From Streptomyces sp. HUAS YS2 (GTDB lineage Bacteria > Actinomycetota > Actinomycetes > Streptomycetales > Streptomycetaceae), in the NCBI RefSeq assembly GCF_033343995.1, contig NZ_CP137573.1, positions 4,187,001-4,251,000 on the forward strand: a DNA stretch of 64,000 nucleotides, read 5' to 3'. The translations under genes were made by a program, and so were the position numbers. Position 1 is the stretch's first letter, and every line of letters begins with the position of its first letter. Below are positions 41,837 through 49,750 of this stretch, piece after piece. The notes below the pieces were generated by a model that had not been told where the DNA came from, made no database searches, and saw only the letters and a list, made by a program, of their open reading frames with translations.

Positions 41837-44800
41837 CTACGGTGCCGCCGCGTCGATCGCCTTCACGATCCGCTTGTCCGAGACCGGGTACGCCGTACCC
41901 AGCGCGTGCGCGAAGTAGCTCACCCGCAGCTCCTCGATCATCCAGCGGATGTCGGTGACCTCGGTCGGCACCGGGCGGCCCTTCGGGAGCTGTTCGAGCA
42001 GCCAGGCGTACTCGTCGAGCATCTCGTGGACCTTCTCCATGCGGGTGGTGTCCCGCTGCGCGCCCGTCGGCATCTGCTGGAGGCGGCGGTCGGCCGCGAC
42101 CAGATAGCGCATCAGGTCCGGCAGCCGCCGCAGGCCCGTGCGGGTGACGAAGCCGGCCGGCACGAGCCAGGCGAGCTGGTTCCGGACGTCCGTCACGTTG
42201 TTGATCAGGGCCAGGCTGTTCGTCGCCTTCAGGCGGCGCTCACAGGCCTGCCAGGCGGCAAGGATCTGCTGCACCTGTCCGACCGTGCGGATGGTCAGCT
42301 CGACGAGGTCCGCGCGGACCTTGTCGAACAGCTTCCGGAACGACTCCTCGTCCCAAGCCGGACCTCCGTGATCCGCGATCAGCCGGTCCGCCGCCGCCGT
42401 CGCACAGTCCTCGAACAGCGCCTGGACGTTGCCGTGCGGGTTCCGGGAGAGCGCCAGCTTCTGCTGGTTGGTGAGCTTGTCCGAGGCGAACTTCGCGGGG
42501 TTCACCGGGATGTTCAGCATGATCAGCTTCCGGGTGCCCTGCCACATCGCCGCCGCCTGCTCGGCCTCCGTGTCGAAGAGCCGTACGGAGACGGTCTCGC
42601 CCGCGTCCACGAGCGCCGGGTACGCCTTGACCGGCTGGCCGGCCCGACGGGTCTCGAAGACCTTCGTCAGCGTGCCGATCGTCCAGTCGGTGAGCCCCGT
42701 GCGCTCCAGGGACTGCCCGGAGCCGCTCGGGCCGGCCGTGGCCGCCGCGGCGGCCTTGGAGAGCGCCTGGCGGGCCTTGGGGCGCAGCTTCAGCTTCAGC
42801 GCCTCCAGGTCCTTGTCCTCGGCGAGCTTGCGGCGTCGCTCGTCGACGATCCGGAAGGTGATCTTGAGGTGCTCGGGGACCTTCGCCCAGTCGAAGTCCT
42901 CGGGCGTGACCGGCACCCCGACCATCCGCTGCAGCTCGCGGGCCAGCGCCGTCGCCAGCGGCTCCTGCACGGGCACGACGGTGTCCAGGAAGCGGCCCGC
43001 GAAGTTCGGCGCCGGGACGTAGTTGCGGCGGATCGGCTTCGGCAGCGAGCGGATCAGCTCGGTCACGACCTCCGGGCGCAGGCCCGGGATCTGCCACTCG
43101 AAGCCCTCGTCGGTGACCTGGTTGAGCACCTGGAGCGGGATGTGGACGGTCACGCCGTCCGCGTCCGCGCCCGGCTCGAACTGGTACGTCACCCGGAACT
43201 TCAGCTGCCCCTGGCGCCACGAGTCCGGATAGTCGGCCTTGGTGACCGCCCCGGCCTTCTCGTTGATGAGCATCTCGCGCTCGAAGTCGAGGAACTCGGG
43301 TTCCTCGTGGCGCTTGTGCTTCCACCAGGAGTCGAAGTGCGCGCCCGACACGACGTGTTCGGGCACCCGCTTGTCGTAGAAGTCGAAGAGCGTCTCGTCG
43401 TCGACGAGGATGTCCCGGCGGCGGGCCCGGTGCTCCAACTCCTCGACCTCGGTGAGGAGTTTGCGGTTGTCGGCGAAGAACTTGTGGTGCGTGCGCCAGT
43501 CGCCCTCGACGAGCGCGTTGCGGATGAACAGGTCGCGGGAGACCTCGGGGTCGATCCGGCCGTAGTTCACCTTGCGGTCGGTGACGATCGGGACGCCGTA
43601 CAGCGTCACCTTCTCGATCGCCATGACCGCCGCCTGGTCCTTCTCCCAGTGCGGCTCGCTGTACGTCTTCTTCACGAGGTGCTGCGCGAGCGGCTCGATC
43701 CACTCCGGCTCGACCTTGGCGTTGACCCGGGCCCACAGGCGCGAGGTCTCCACCAGCTCGGCGGACATGACGAACCGCGGCGGCTTCTTGAACAGCGCCG
43801 AGCCGGGGAAGATCGCGAACTTGGCGTTGCGCGCGCCCAGGTACTCGTTCTTGGCACCCTCCTTCACGTCCTTCATGCCGACGTGCGAAAGGAGGCCGGC
43901 GAGGAGCGAGGTGTGGACGGACAGCTCCGGCGCGTCCTCCTCGTTGACGTGGATGCCCATCTGCTTGGCGACCGTCCGCAGCTGGGCGTAGATGTCCTGC
44001 CACTCGCGGATCCGCAGGAAGTTCAGGTACTCCTGCTTGCACATCCGGCGGAAGGAGGACGAGCCGCGCTCCTTCTGCTGCTCGCGGACGTAGCGCCAGA
44101 GGTTGAGGAAGGCGAGGAAGTCGCTCGTCTCGTCCTTGAAGCGGGCGTGCTGCTGGTCGGCCTGCGCCTGCTTCTCGGCCGGCCGCTCGCGCGGGTCCTG
44201 GATGGACAGCGCGGCGGCGATCACCATGACCTCGCGCACGCAGCCGTTCTTGTCCGCCTCCAGGACCATGCGGGCGAGGCGCGGGTCGACGGGGAGCTGG
44301 GCGAGCTTCCGGCCCTGCTGGGTGAGCCGCTGCCCCCGCTTCCCCTCTCGGGGGGACTTCTCCGCCAGGTCCAGAGCCCCGAGCTCCTGGAGGAGCTGCA
44401 CGCCGTCGCGGATGTTGCGGTGGTCCGGCGGGTCGATGAAGGGGAACTTCTCGATGTCGCCGAGGCCGGCCGCGGTCATCTGGAGGATGACGGACGCCAG
44501 GTTCGTACGGAGGATCTCCGCGTCCGTGAACTCCGGCCGGGAGACGAAGTCGTCCTCCGAGTAGAGGCGGATGCAGATGCCGTCCGACGTACGGCCGCAG
44601 CGGCCCTTGCGCTGGTTGGCGCTGGCCTGGCTGACCGGCTCGATCGGCAGTCGCTGGACCTTGGTGCGGTGCGAGTACCGGGAGATCCGGGCGGTGCCCG
44701 GGTCGATCACGTACTTGATGCCGGGGACGGTGAGGGACGTCTCGGCGACGTTGGTCGCGAGGACGATCCGGCGGCCGGTGTGCGCCTGGAAGACGCGATG

Positions 44801-45790
44801 CTGCTCGGCGTGCGAGAGGCGCGCGTAGAGAGGGAGGACCTCGGTGTTCCGCAGCTTCTTCTTGATCAGCGCGTCCGCGGTGTCGCGGATCTCCCGCTCG
44901 CCGGAGAGGAAGACCAGGATGTCGCCGGCGCCCTCGCCCTGGAGCTCGTCCACGGCGTCGCAGATCGCGGTGATCTGGTCCCGGTCCGCTTCTTCGGAGT
45001 CCTCCTCCAGGAGGGGGCGGTACCGAACCTCGACGGGGTACGTACGGCCGCTGACCTCGACGATCGGCGCGTCGCCGAAGTGGCGGGAGAAGCGCTCGGG
45101 GTCGATGGTCGCGGAGGTGATCACGACCTTGAGGTCGGGGCGCTTCGGGAGCAGCTGGGCCAGATAGCCGAGCAGGAAGTCGATGTTGAGGGACCGCTCG
45201 TGGGCCTCATCGATGATGATCGTGTCGTAGGCGCGCAGCTCGCGGTCCGTCTGGATCTCGGCGAGCAGGATGCCGTCCGTCATCAGCTTGACGAAGGTCG
45301 CGTCCGGGTTGACCTGGTCGGTGAACCGGACCTTCCAGCCGACCGCCTCGCCGAGCGGGGTCCGCAGCTCTTCCGCGACGCGTTCGGCGACCGTGCGGGC
45401 GGCGATCCGGCGGGGCTGCGTGTGGCCGATCATGCCCCGTACGCCGCGGCCCAGCTCCAGGCAGATCTTGGGGATCTGGGTCGTCTTTCCGGAGCCCGTC
45501 TCACCGGCGACGATCACGACCTGGTGGTCGCGTATCGCCTCCAGGATCTCGTCCTTCTTCTGGGAGACGGGCAGCTGCTCGGGGTACGTGACCGTGGGCA
45601 CGCGGGTGGCGCGCCCGTCGACGCGCTCCTTGGCCTTGCCGGCCTCGGCGGCGATCTCGTCCAGCACGGCCTCGCGGGCCTCGGGCTTGCGGATGCGGCG
45701 GGCGCCTTCGAGACGGCGGCCGAGCCGGTGGGCGTCCCGCAGCGAGACCTCGGCCAGAACGGTCTGGAGGGCGGCGAAGGAAGTAGACAT
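41837..45790 (-). CDS. hrpA: DEAH-box ATP-dependent RNA helicase HrpA
   Basis: A 1317-aa helicase, full length for HrpA. Motif I GETGSGKTTQ (96-104), Ia TQPRRIAARTVAERVA, II IIIDEAHERS (194-197 DEAH), III TSATIDPERFSRHF, V TNVAETSLTVPGIKYVID and VI QRKGRCGRTSDG are intact. Then come the winged-helix/ratchet, OB-fold (LYGVPIVTDRKVNYG) and a long HrpA-specific C-terminal region of about 600 residues. It probably remodels RNA or rescues stalled ribosomes. ATG start. It lies next to tRNA-Asp and faces away from the thiol-redox cluster; no operon partners. Confidence 0.95.
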   Translation of the reverse strand: MSTSFAALQTVLAEVSLRDAHRLGRRLEGARRIRKPEAREAVLDEIAAEAGKAKERVDGRATRVPTVTYPEQLPVSQKKDEILEAIRDHQVVIVAGETGSGKTTQIPKICLELGRGVRGMIGHTQPRRIAARTVAERVAEELRTPLGEAVGWKVRFTDQVNPDATFVKLMTDGILLAEIQTDRELRAYDTIIIDEAHERSLNIDFLLGYLAQLLPKRPDLKVVITSATIDPERFSRHFGDAPIVEVSGRTYPVEVRYRPLLEEDSEEADRDQITAICDAVDELQGEGAGDILVFLSGEREIRDTADALIKKKLRNTEVLPLYARLSHAEQHRVFQAHTGRRIVLATNVAETSLTVPGIKYVIDPGTARISRYSHRTKVQRLPIEPVSQASANQRKGRCGRTSDGICIRLYSEDDFVSRPEFTDAEILRTNLASVILQMTAAGLGDIEKFPFIDPPDHRNIRDGVQLLQELGALDLAEKSPREGKRGQRLTQQGRKLAQLPVDPRLARMVLEADKNGCVREVMVIAAALSIQDPRERPAEKQAQADQQHARFKDETSDFLAFLNLWRYVREQQKERGSSSFRRMCKQEYLNFLRIREWQDIYAQLRTVAKQMGIHVNEEDAPELSVHTSLLAGLLSHVGMKDVKEGAKNEYLGARNAKFAIFPGSALFKKPPRFVMSAELVETSRLWARVNAKVEPEWIEPLAQHLVKKTYSEPHWEKDQAAVMAIEKVTLYGVPIVTDRKVNYGRIDPEVSRDLFIRNALVEGDWRTHHKFFADNRKLLTEVEELEHRARRRDILVDDETLFDFYDKRVPEHVVSGAHFDSWWKHKRHEEPEFLDFEREMLINEKAGAVTKADYPDSWRQGQLKFRVTYQFEPGADADGVTVHIPLQVLNQVTDEGFEWQIPGLRPEVVTELIRSLPKPIRRNYVPAPNFAGRFLDTVVPVQEPLATALARELQRMVGVPVTPEDFDWAKVPEHLKITFRIVDERRRKLAEDKDLEALKLKLRPKARQALSKAAAAATAGPSGSGQSLERTGLTDWTIGTLTKVFETRRAGQPVKAYPALVDAGETVSVRLFDTEAEQAAAMWQGTRKLIMLNIPVNPAKFASDKLTNQQKLALSRNPHGNVQALFEDCATAAADRLIADHGGPAWDEESFRKLFDKVRADLVELTIRTVGQVQQILAAWQACERRLKATNSLALINNVTDVRNQLAWLVPAGFVTRTGLRRLPDLMRYLVAADRRLQQMPTGAQRDTTRMEKVHEMLDEYAWLLEQLPKGRPVPTEVTDIRWMIEELRVSYFAHALGTAYPVSDKRIVKAIDAAAP

Positions 45791-45896
45791 ACGGAACCCA
45801 GGATCGCACCTGCGGCCGAGAACCGGCGAACCGATTTACGAGGGGTGGGTCACGGGCCTGCGTAATATTTCGGACACCCGAACAGGAAGGCTCCCC

Positions 45897-46256
45897 ATGT
45901 CCCGCACCGCCGCCCGCGCGCTGGCGGCGTTCGCCGCGCTGGCCGCCGTGGTGCTGGGGCTCCTGGTCACCGGAGCGGCCCCGGGCGACGCGCCCGTGGC
46001 CGTCGTCGCCGGTGCGACGGCGGATGCCGGGGAGCCCGGCTGCGGGCCGGGACATCCGGTCGGCGAGGGGGCCGCGGGCCCCGTCGTACCGCCGCGCGCC
46101 CACGGCTTCGGGGAGCTGCTGACGTCGCTCGCGGCCGGCCGGCCGGTCTGCGGGTACGGAGCGGCGGACGCGCTCGTGCGGGACCTCGCACCGGGGCCCG
46201 AGCCGCCGGAGCTCGTGCCGCCGTCCCCGCCGGAGCTGTCCGTCCTGAGGGTCTAG
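45897..46256 (+). CDS. Small secreted or membrane-anchored protein with two cysteines, redox-cluster neighbour
   Basis: A 119-aa protein of unknown function. An N-terminal hydrophobic segment (LAAFAALAAVVLGLLVTGAAP) is a signal peptide or anchor; the outside part has just two Cys (GEPGCGPGH and RPVCGYGAAD), a mid Pro-rich segment and a Pro/Glu-rich tail. GGAAGG lies before the ATG and TAATAT at 45863-45868 is a likely -10. It begins the cluster that continues with a DsbA-like oxidoreductase and a CcdA-like transporter, so it might be a substrate or partner of those enzymes; that link is inference. Confidence 0.65.
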   Translation: MSRTAARALAAFAALAAVVLGLLVTGAAPGDAPVAVVAGATADAGEPGCGPGHPVGEGAAGPVVPPRAHGFGELLTSLAAGRPVCGYGAADALVRDLAPGPEPPELVPPSPPELSVLRV

Positions 46257-46315
46257 ACGGGCGGCCCTCCTCGCCGCCGTCCGTTCTCTTCTCCCTGTTC
46301 AGGAGCGTCTTCCGC

Positions 46316-47095
46316 ATGTCCAGGTCCAAGTCGATCACCACCGTCGCCGGGGTGGCCGTGGCCGCCGCCGTGCTCGGCCTCGTCTCGTACACCGCCACCA
46401 GGCCCGACCCCCGCGGCTCCGGCGCCGGCACGTCCGCCGCCGCCGAGCCGACCGTCGGCGTCTTCCCCGAGCTGGAGTCGTACGCCCGCCGCGACGCCTC
46501 CGACGGGCTCGCGCTCGGACGCGCCGACGCGCCCGTCGTGCTCATCGAGTACGCGGACTTCAAGTGCGGGTACTGCGGGCAGTTCGCCCGGGGCACGGAG
46601 CAGCTCCTGGTGGCGATGTACGTCGAGCAGGGCATCCTGCGCATCGAGTGGCGGAACTTCCCGATCTTCGGCGAGGAGTCTGAGGCCGCGGCCCGCGCCT
46701 CGTGGGCGGCGGGGCAGCAGGGGCGGTTCTGGGAGTTCCACCGGGCGGCGTACGCCGAGGGCACGAAGGAGAAGGGCTTCGGCAAGGAGCGGCTCGCGGC
46801 GCTCGCGCAGCAGGCCGGGGTCCCTGACCTGGCGAAGTTCGCCGCGGACACGGAGAGCGCGGCGGCCCGCGAGGCCGTCGCCGCGGACCAGGAGCAGGGG
46901 TACTCGCTGGGGGCGACGTCCACCCCGTCCTTCCTGGTGAACGGCCGCCCCATCGCCGGCGCGCAGCCCCTCGACACGTTCACCGAGGCCATCGAGGCGG
47001 CGGCGCGGGCCGCCAAGGCGAAGGGCACGAAGGCCGCCGGACCGTCGGCGTCCGGGACCCCGGCGCCGTCCCCGACCGGGTCGGCGGCGCGATGA
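46316..47095 (+). CDS. DsbA/BdbD-like thiol-disulfide oxidoreductase
   Basis: A 259-aa membrane-anchored thioredoxin-fold protein. TM helix at about residues 8-26, then a thioredoxin domain with active-site CGYC (YADFKCGYCGQFARG), inserted helical domain (SWAAGQQGRFWEFHRAAY) and the cis-Pro loop LGATSTPSFLVNGRPI. The C terminus is a Lys/Ala then Ser/Pro-rich disordered tail. It should form or isomerise disulfides in exported proteins. The stop overlaps the start of the CcdA-like gene (ATGA), so the two are a functional pair, with CcdA supplying electrons. Confidence 0.92.
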   Translation: MSRSKSITTVAGVAVAAAVLGLVSYTATRPDPRGSGAGTSAAAEPTVGVFPELESYARRDASDGLALGRADAPVVLIEYADFKCGYCGQFARGTEQLLVAMYVEQGILRIEWRNFPIFGEESEAAARASWAAGQQGRFWEFHRAAYAEGTKEKGFGKERLAALAQQAGVPDLAKFAADTESAAAREAVAADQEQGYSLGATSTPSFLVNGRPIAGAQPLDTFTEAIEAAARAAKAKGTKAAGPSASGTPAPSPTGSAAR

Positions 47096-47994
47096 CCGGC
47101 GACATCGGCTATCTGGCCGCCCTCCTGGGCGGCCTGCTCGCGCTGCTCAGCCCGTGCAGCGCGCTGCTCCTCCCGGCGTTCTTCGCGTACTCGATCGACT
47201 CGCCGGGCCGGCTGCTCGCCCGCACCGGGATCTTCTACGCGGGCCTCGCCACGACCCTCGTGCCGCTGGGCGCGGCCGGCTCCTTCGCCGGCCGGCTGTT
47301 CTACGGCCACCGGGACCTGCTGGTGACCGCCGGCGGCTGGCTGATCATCGGGCTCGGCCTGCTGCAGATCCTCGGCCTGGGCTTCGCGTCGCGTCGGATC
47401 GCCGAGGTCAGCGGCCGGATCCGGCCGACCACGGCACTCTCGGTGTACGCCCTGGGGCTGGTGTACGGCCTCGCCGGCTTCTGCGCGGGCCCGATCCTCG
47501 GCAGCGTCCTGACGGTGGCGGCGCTGAGCGGCAGCCCGGCGTACGGCGGGCTCCTTCTCGCGGTGTACGCCCTGGGGATGGCCGTTCCGCTGTTCGTGCT
47601 GGCACTGCTGTGGGAGCGGTACGACCTGGGGCGGCGGCGCTGGCTGCGCGGCCGGCCGATCCGGCTGGGCCGCTTCGAACTGCACTCGACCTCGCTGCTG
47701 TCCGGGCTGTTCTTCGTGGTGCTCGGCACGCTCTTCCTGGTCTTCGACGGCACGACGGCCCTGCCCGGGCTGCTGTCGGTGGACGACTCGTTCGCCGTGG
47801 AGCAGCGGGTGGCGGCGGTGGGCCGTACGGTCCCGGACTGGGCGCTGCTGGTGGGGCTGGTCGCAGTGGTGGCGACGGGGTTCGCGGTGCGGAGCCTGCG
47901 GGCGGGCCGGATGGACGGCGCGGGCCGGGCGGGCGGCGCGGGTCGGGCGGGCCGGATGGACGGCGCGGGTCGGCGGGAGCGCGAGGAGGCATGA
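47092..47994 (+). CDS. CcdA-like membrane thiol-electron transporter
   Basis: A 300-aa protein with six core TM helices of the CcdA/DsbD family. The two redox Cys are in LLSPCSALLLPAFF (TM1) and YGLAGFCAGPILGSVL (TM4), each next to the family Pro. It would move electrons from cytoplasmic thioredoxin to the adjacent DsbA-like protein. An extra hydrophobic helix near residues 250-268 precedes a C-terminal tail of Gly/Arg/Ala repeats (RMDGAGRAGGAGRAG), encoded by DNA repeats around 47910-47975. Starts by ATGA overlap; ends at a strong terminator. Confidence 0.9.
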   Translation: MTGDIGYLAALLGGLLALLSPCSALLLPAFFAYSIDSPGRLLARTGIFYAGLATTLVPLGAAGSFAGRLFYGHRDLLVTAGGWLIIGLGLLQILGLGFASRRIAEVSGRIRPTTALSVYALGLVYGLAGFCAGPILGSVLTVAALSGSPAYGGLLLAVYALGMAVPLFVLALLWERYDLGRRRWLRGRPIRLGRFELHSTSLLSGLFFVVLGTLFLVFDGTTALPGLLSVDDSFAVEQRVAAVGRTVPDWALLVGLVAVVATGFAVRSLRAGRMDGAGRAGGAGRAGRMDGAGRREREEA

Positions 47995-47995
47995 A

Positions 47996-48026
47996 GAAGG
48001 CCCCCGTCCTGAGGACGGGGGCCTTC
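47996..48026. terminator. Terminator between ccdA-like gene and tRNA cluster
   Basis: GAAGGCCCCCGTCC / GGACGGGGGCCTTC, perfect 14-bp stem, TGA loop, followed by GTTTG. It serves the plus-strand operon and the minus-strand tRNAs. Confidence 0.92.
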
Positions 48027-48031
48027 GTTTG

Positions 48032-48105
48032 TGGCTGGGGCCGGGGTCGAACCGGCGACCTATCGCTTTTCAGGCGATCGCTCGTACCAACTGAGCTACC
48101 CAGCC
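48032..48105 (-). tRNA. tRNA-Phe (anticodon GAA)
   Basis: Acceptor GGCTGGG/CCCAGCC, discriminator A, anticodon loop CTGAAAA between ATCGC and GCGAT, canonical T-loop TTCGACC. Third gene of a Glu-Asp-Phe cluster. Confidence 0.95.
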
Positions 48106-48127
48106 ACGAGACTGTTTCCAGCCTCAG

Positions 48128-48201
48128 CGACTCTGACGGGACTTGAACCCGCGACCTCCACCTTGACAGGGTGGCGAGCTAACCAACTGCTCCACAGAGC
48201 C
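48128..48201 (-). tRNA. tRNA-Asp (anticodon GTC), copy 2
   Basis: Acceptor GGCTCTG/CAGAGTC with one G-U, discriminator G; from the D-arm through the T-arm it is identical to tRNA-Asp copy 1. Middle gene of the Glu-Asp-Phe cluster. Confidence 0.95.
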
Positions 48202-48207
48202 TTGCTT

Positions 48208-48232
48208 GTGTGCGAGAACCAGTCTCGCACAC
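48208..48232 (-). other. Hairpin between tRNA-Glu and tRNA-Asp
   Basis: GTGTGCGAGA / TCTCGCACAC, a perfect 10-bp stem with a 5-nt loop in the spacer of the tRNA precursor. It may guide processing or limit read-through from tRNA-Glu. Confidence 0.6.
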
Positions 48233-48241
48233 GGTTGTGCG

Positions 48242-48314
48242 TGCCCCCAACGGGATTCGAACCCGTGCTACCGCCTTGAAAGGGCGGCGTCCTGGGCCAC
48301 TAGACGATGAGGGC
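48242..48314 (-). tRNA. tRNA-Glu (anticodon TTC)
   Basis: Acceptor GCCCTCA/TGGGGGC with one G-U, discriminator A, anticodon loop CTTTCAA between CCGCC and GGCGG, T-loop TTCGAAT. First gene of the cluster; also supplies Glu-tRNA for haem synthesis. Confidence 0.95.
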
Positions 48315-48438
48315 TAAGGGCCCGCCTGAGCACTTCGTCAGCGCCTCGGGGACGTGAGAAGCATATGGGATGCCGGCGGCTATCGCCAAAACGGTTTCCC
48401 CCGGTGGGTGCGCAGGGCCTCCGGCGGGCCTCGTCGGC

Positions 48439-48789
48439 TCAGCCCCAGCCCAGCTCGTGGAGCCGCTCGTCCTCGATGCCGAAGTGGTGCGCCACCTCGT
48501 GCACGACGGTCACCGCGACCTCGTGGACCACGTCCTCCGCCGTCTCGCAGTAGCGCAGCGTCGGCCCCATGTAGATGGAGATCCGGTCGGGAAGCACCCC
48601 GGCGTACCACTCCCCGCGCTCCGTGAGCGGGGTTCCCTCGTAGAGGCCCAGCAGTTCGGGGTCGGACGGATCGGGTTCGTCCTCGACGAACACCGCCACG
48701 TTGTCCATGACCCGCGTCAGTTCCGGCGGGATCGTGTCCAGGGCCTGGCTCACCAGCTCTTCGAACGCCTCGCGTGTCATCTCCAGCAC
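48439..48789 (-). CDS. Zincin-like metallopeptidase (DUF1025/PF06262 type)
   Basis: A 116-aa minimal zincin: EMTREAFEELVSQALDTIPPELTRVMDNVAVFVEDEP, GLYEGTPLTERG, LPDRISIYMGPTLRYCET and the zinc motif VVHEVAHHFGIEDERLHELGWG (HExxHxxG..D/E). Members have the gluzincin/metzincin core but no proven substrate. GTG start nine nt before an internal ATG gives the usual VLEMTRE N terminus; GACAAT six nt upstream suggests a leaderless message. Confidence 0.87.
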   Translation of the reverse strand: MLEMTREAFEELVSQALDTIPPELTRVMDNVAVFVEDEPDPSDPELLGLYEGTPLTERGEWYAGVLPDRISIYMGPTLRYCETAEDVVHEVAVTVVHEVAHHFGIEDERLHELGWG

Positions 48790-48925
48790 AGGTCCATTGT
48801 CCGGGACCGGGCGCGAAGCCGGGCTCTTCGTTCTCGATCCCTTCGTTCCCGGGCGTGTCCCTTGTGGCGCGCGGGGAGTTGGGCTGTGAAACGCGTTCTC
48901 CCCCGGTTCCCTGGAGGTGCCCTCC

Positions 48926-49552
48926 GTGCGCCCACTGCCCACCCCCGTGAGATGGGCCGCCACCGCGCTGGCGGTCGCCGCCTGCGCCGGACTCAGCGGC
49001 TGCATGAGTGTGACCGACGAGGGGGCCGAGCCCGCGCCCGGCAAGTCCGCGGGAAAGCAGCAGGGTGTGTCGGCCGAGTCGGACGGGGGCGCGGGCGCGC
49101 CCGGCGGCGTACGGGACCGGGCGCACGGGCACGGGACGTCCGGCAAGGACGGCAAGAAGAGTGGGGCCGGCGGGGACGAGGCGTCGCCCGAGCCGGGCGC
49201 GTCGCCTTCGCGGCCCGGGAAGCCGGCCGCGGCGGGCGGTGCGGGCAAGCCAGGGCCGCAGCGGCCCGAGGAGCCGGCGGGGCCGGGGGAGCCCCACGGG
49301 CCGGGCGGTGAGCCGAGCGCGCCGGGCGGCGCGGTCGGCGGTGGTGGCGAGGAGCCGCCACCGGTCGACCCGACGCCGACGGAGCAGCCGCCGGGGCCGG
49401 GACCGTCGTCGAACCCGGATCCGGGTCCGAAGCCGAGCGAGCAGCCCTCGGCGACGCCCGGGGCGGACACCCACATGGGGGCCATGAAGGCCGCCGAGGC
49501 TTCCGGGGACCAGTCGGAACCGCAGGCATCGCCGCAGGTCGGGCCGGTGTGA
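48926..49552 (+). CDS. Pro/Gly-rich disordered lipoprotein
   Basis: A 208-aa exported protein. Signal peptide and lipobox AGLSGC (Cys near residue 26), then about 180 residues of almost pure Gly, Pro, Ala, Ser, Glu and Lys without predicted fold, like a wall-spanning spacer. A short His/Met/Glu element (ADTHMGAMKAAEA) near the C terminus is the only non-repetitive part. I use the GTG eight nt after GGAGG rather than the GTG within it. Role unknown. Confidence 0.7.
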   Translation: MRPLPTPVRWAATALAVAACAGLSGCMSVTDEGAEPAPGKSAGKQQGVSAESDGGAGAPGGVRDRAHGHGTSGKDGKKSGAGGDEASPEPGASPSRPGKPAAAGGAGKPGPQRPEEPAGPGEPHGPGGEPSAPGGAVGGGGEEPPPVDPTPTEQPPGPGPSSNPDPGPKPSEQPSATPGADTHMGAMKAAEASGDQSEPQASPQVGPV

Positions 49553-49750
49553 CGTAGTCCGGTTTGCCACAGGTGGGGGAGGGTGCGTATGGTGGTAGAT
49601 CGTTTGATCCCATTGCCCGGCGCCGACACAGAAGAGCGCCGCGTGGCGCGTACTCTCCCTAGCCGTGGCTGACCGCATTGAGGCGGTCGTTGTGCGAATT
49701 CACGGAGTTGACGGGCGCGTGCCGAGACTCCGGAAGGTTTCGCATTTCGC
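49553..49750 (+). other. Long 5' leader region of the DEAD-box helicase gene
   Basis: 198 bp without a gene. TACTCT at 49651-49656 is a likely -10; a GACCGC/GCGGTC hairpin (49671-49688) follows in the leader, and CGGAAGG lies nine or more bases before the ATG. A structured leader of about 90 nt is common in cold-inducible helicase mRNAs, which is the inferred role here. Confidence 0.45.

Noticed and set aside
41906..45865. Long plus-strand frame opposite hrpA
   Set aside because: Mirror of hrpA codon bias; no domain and no RBS.
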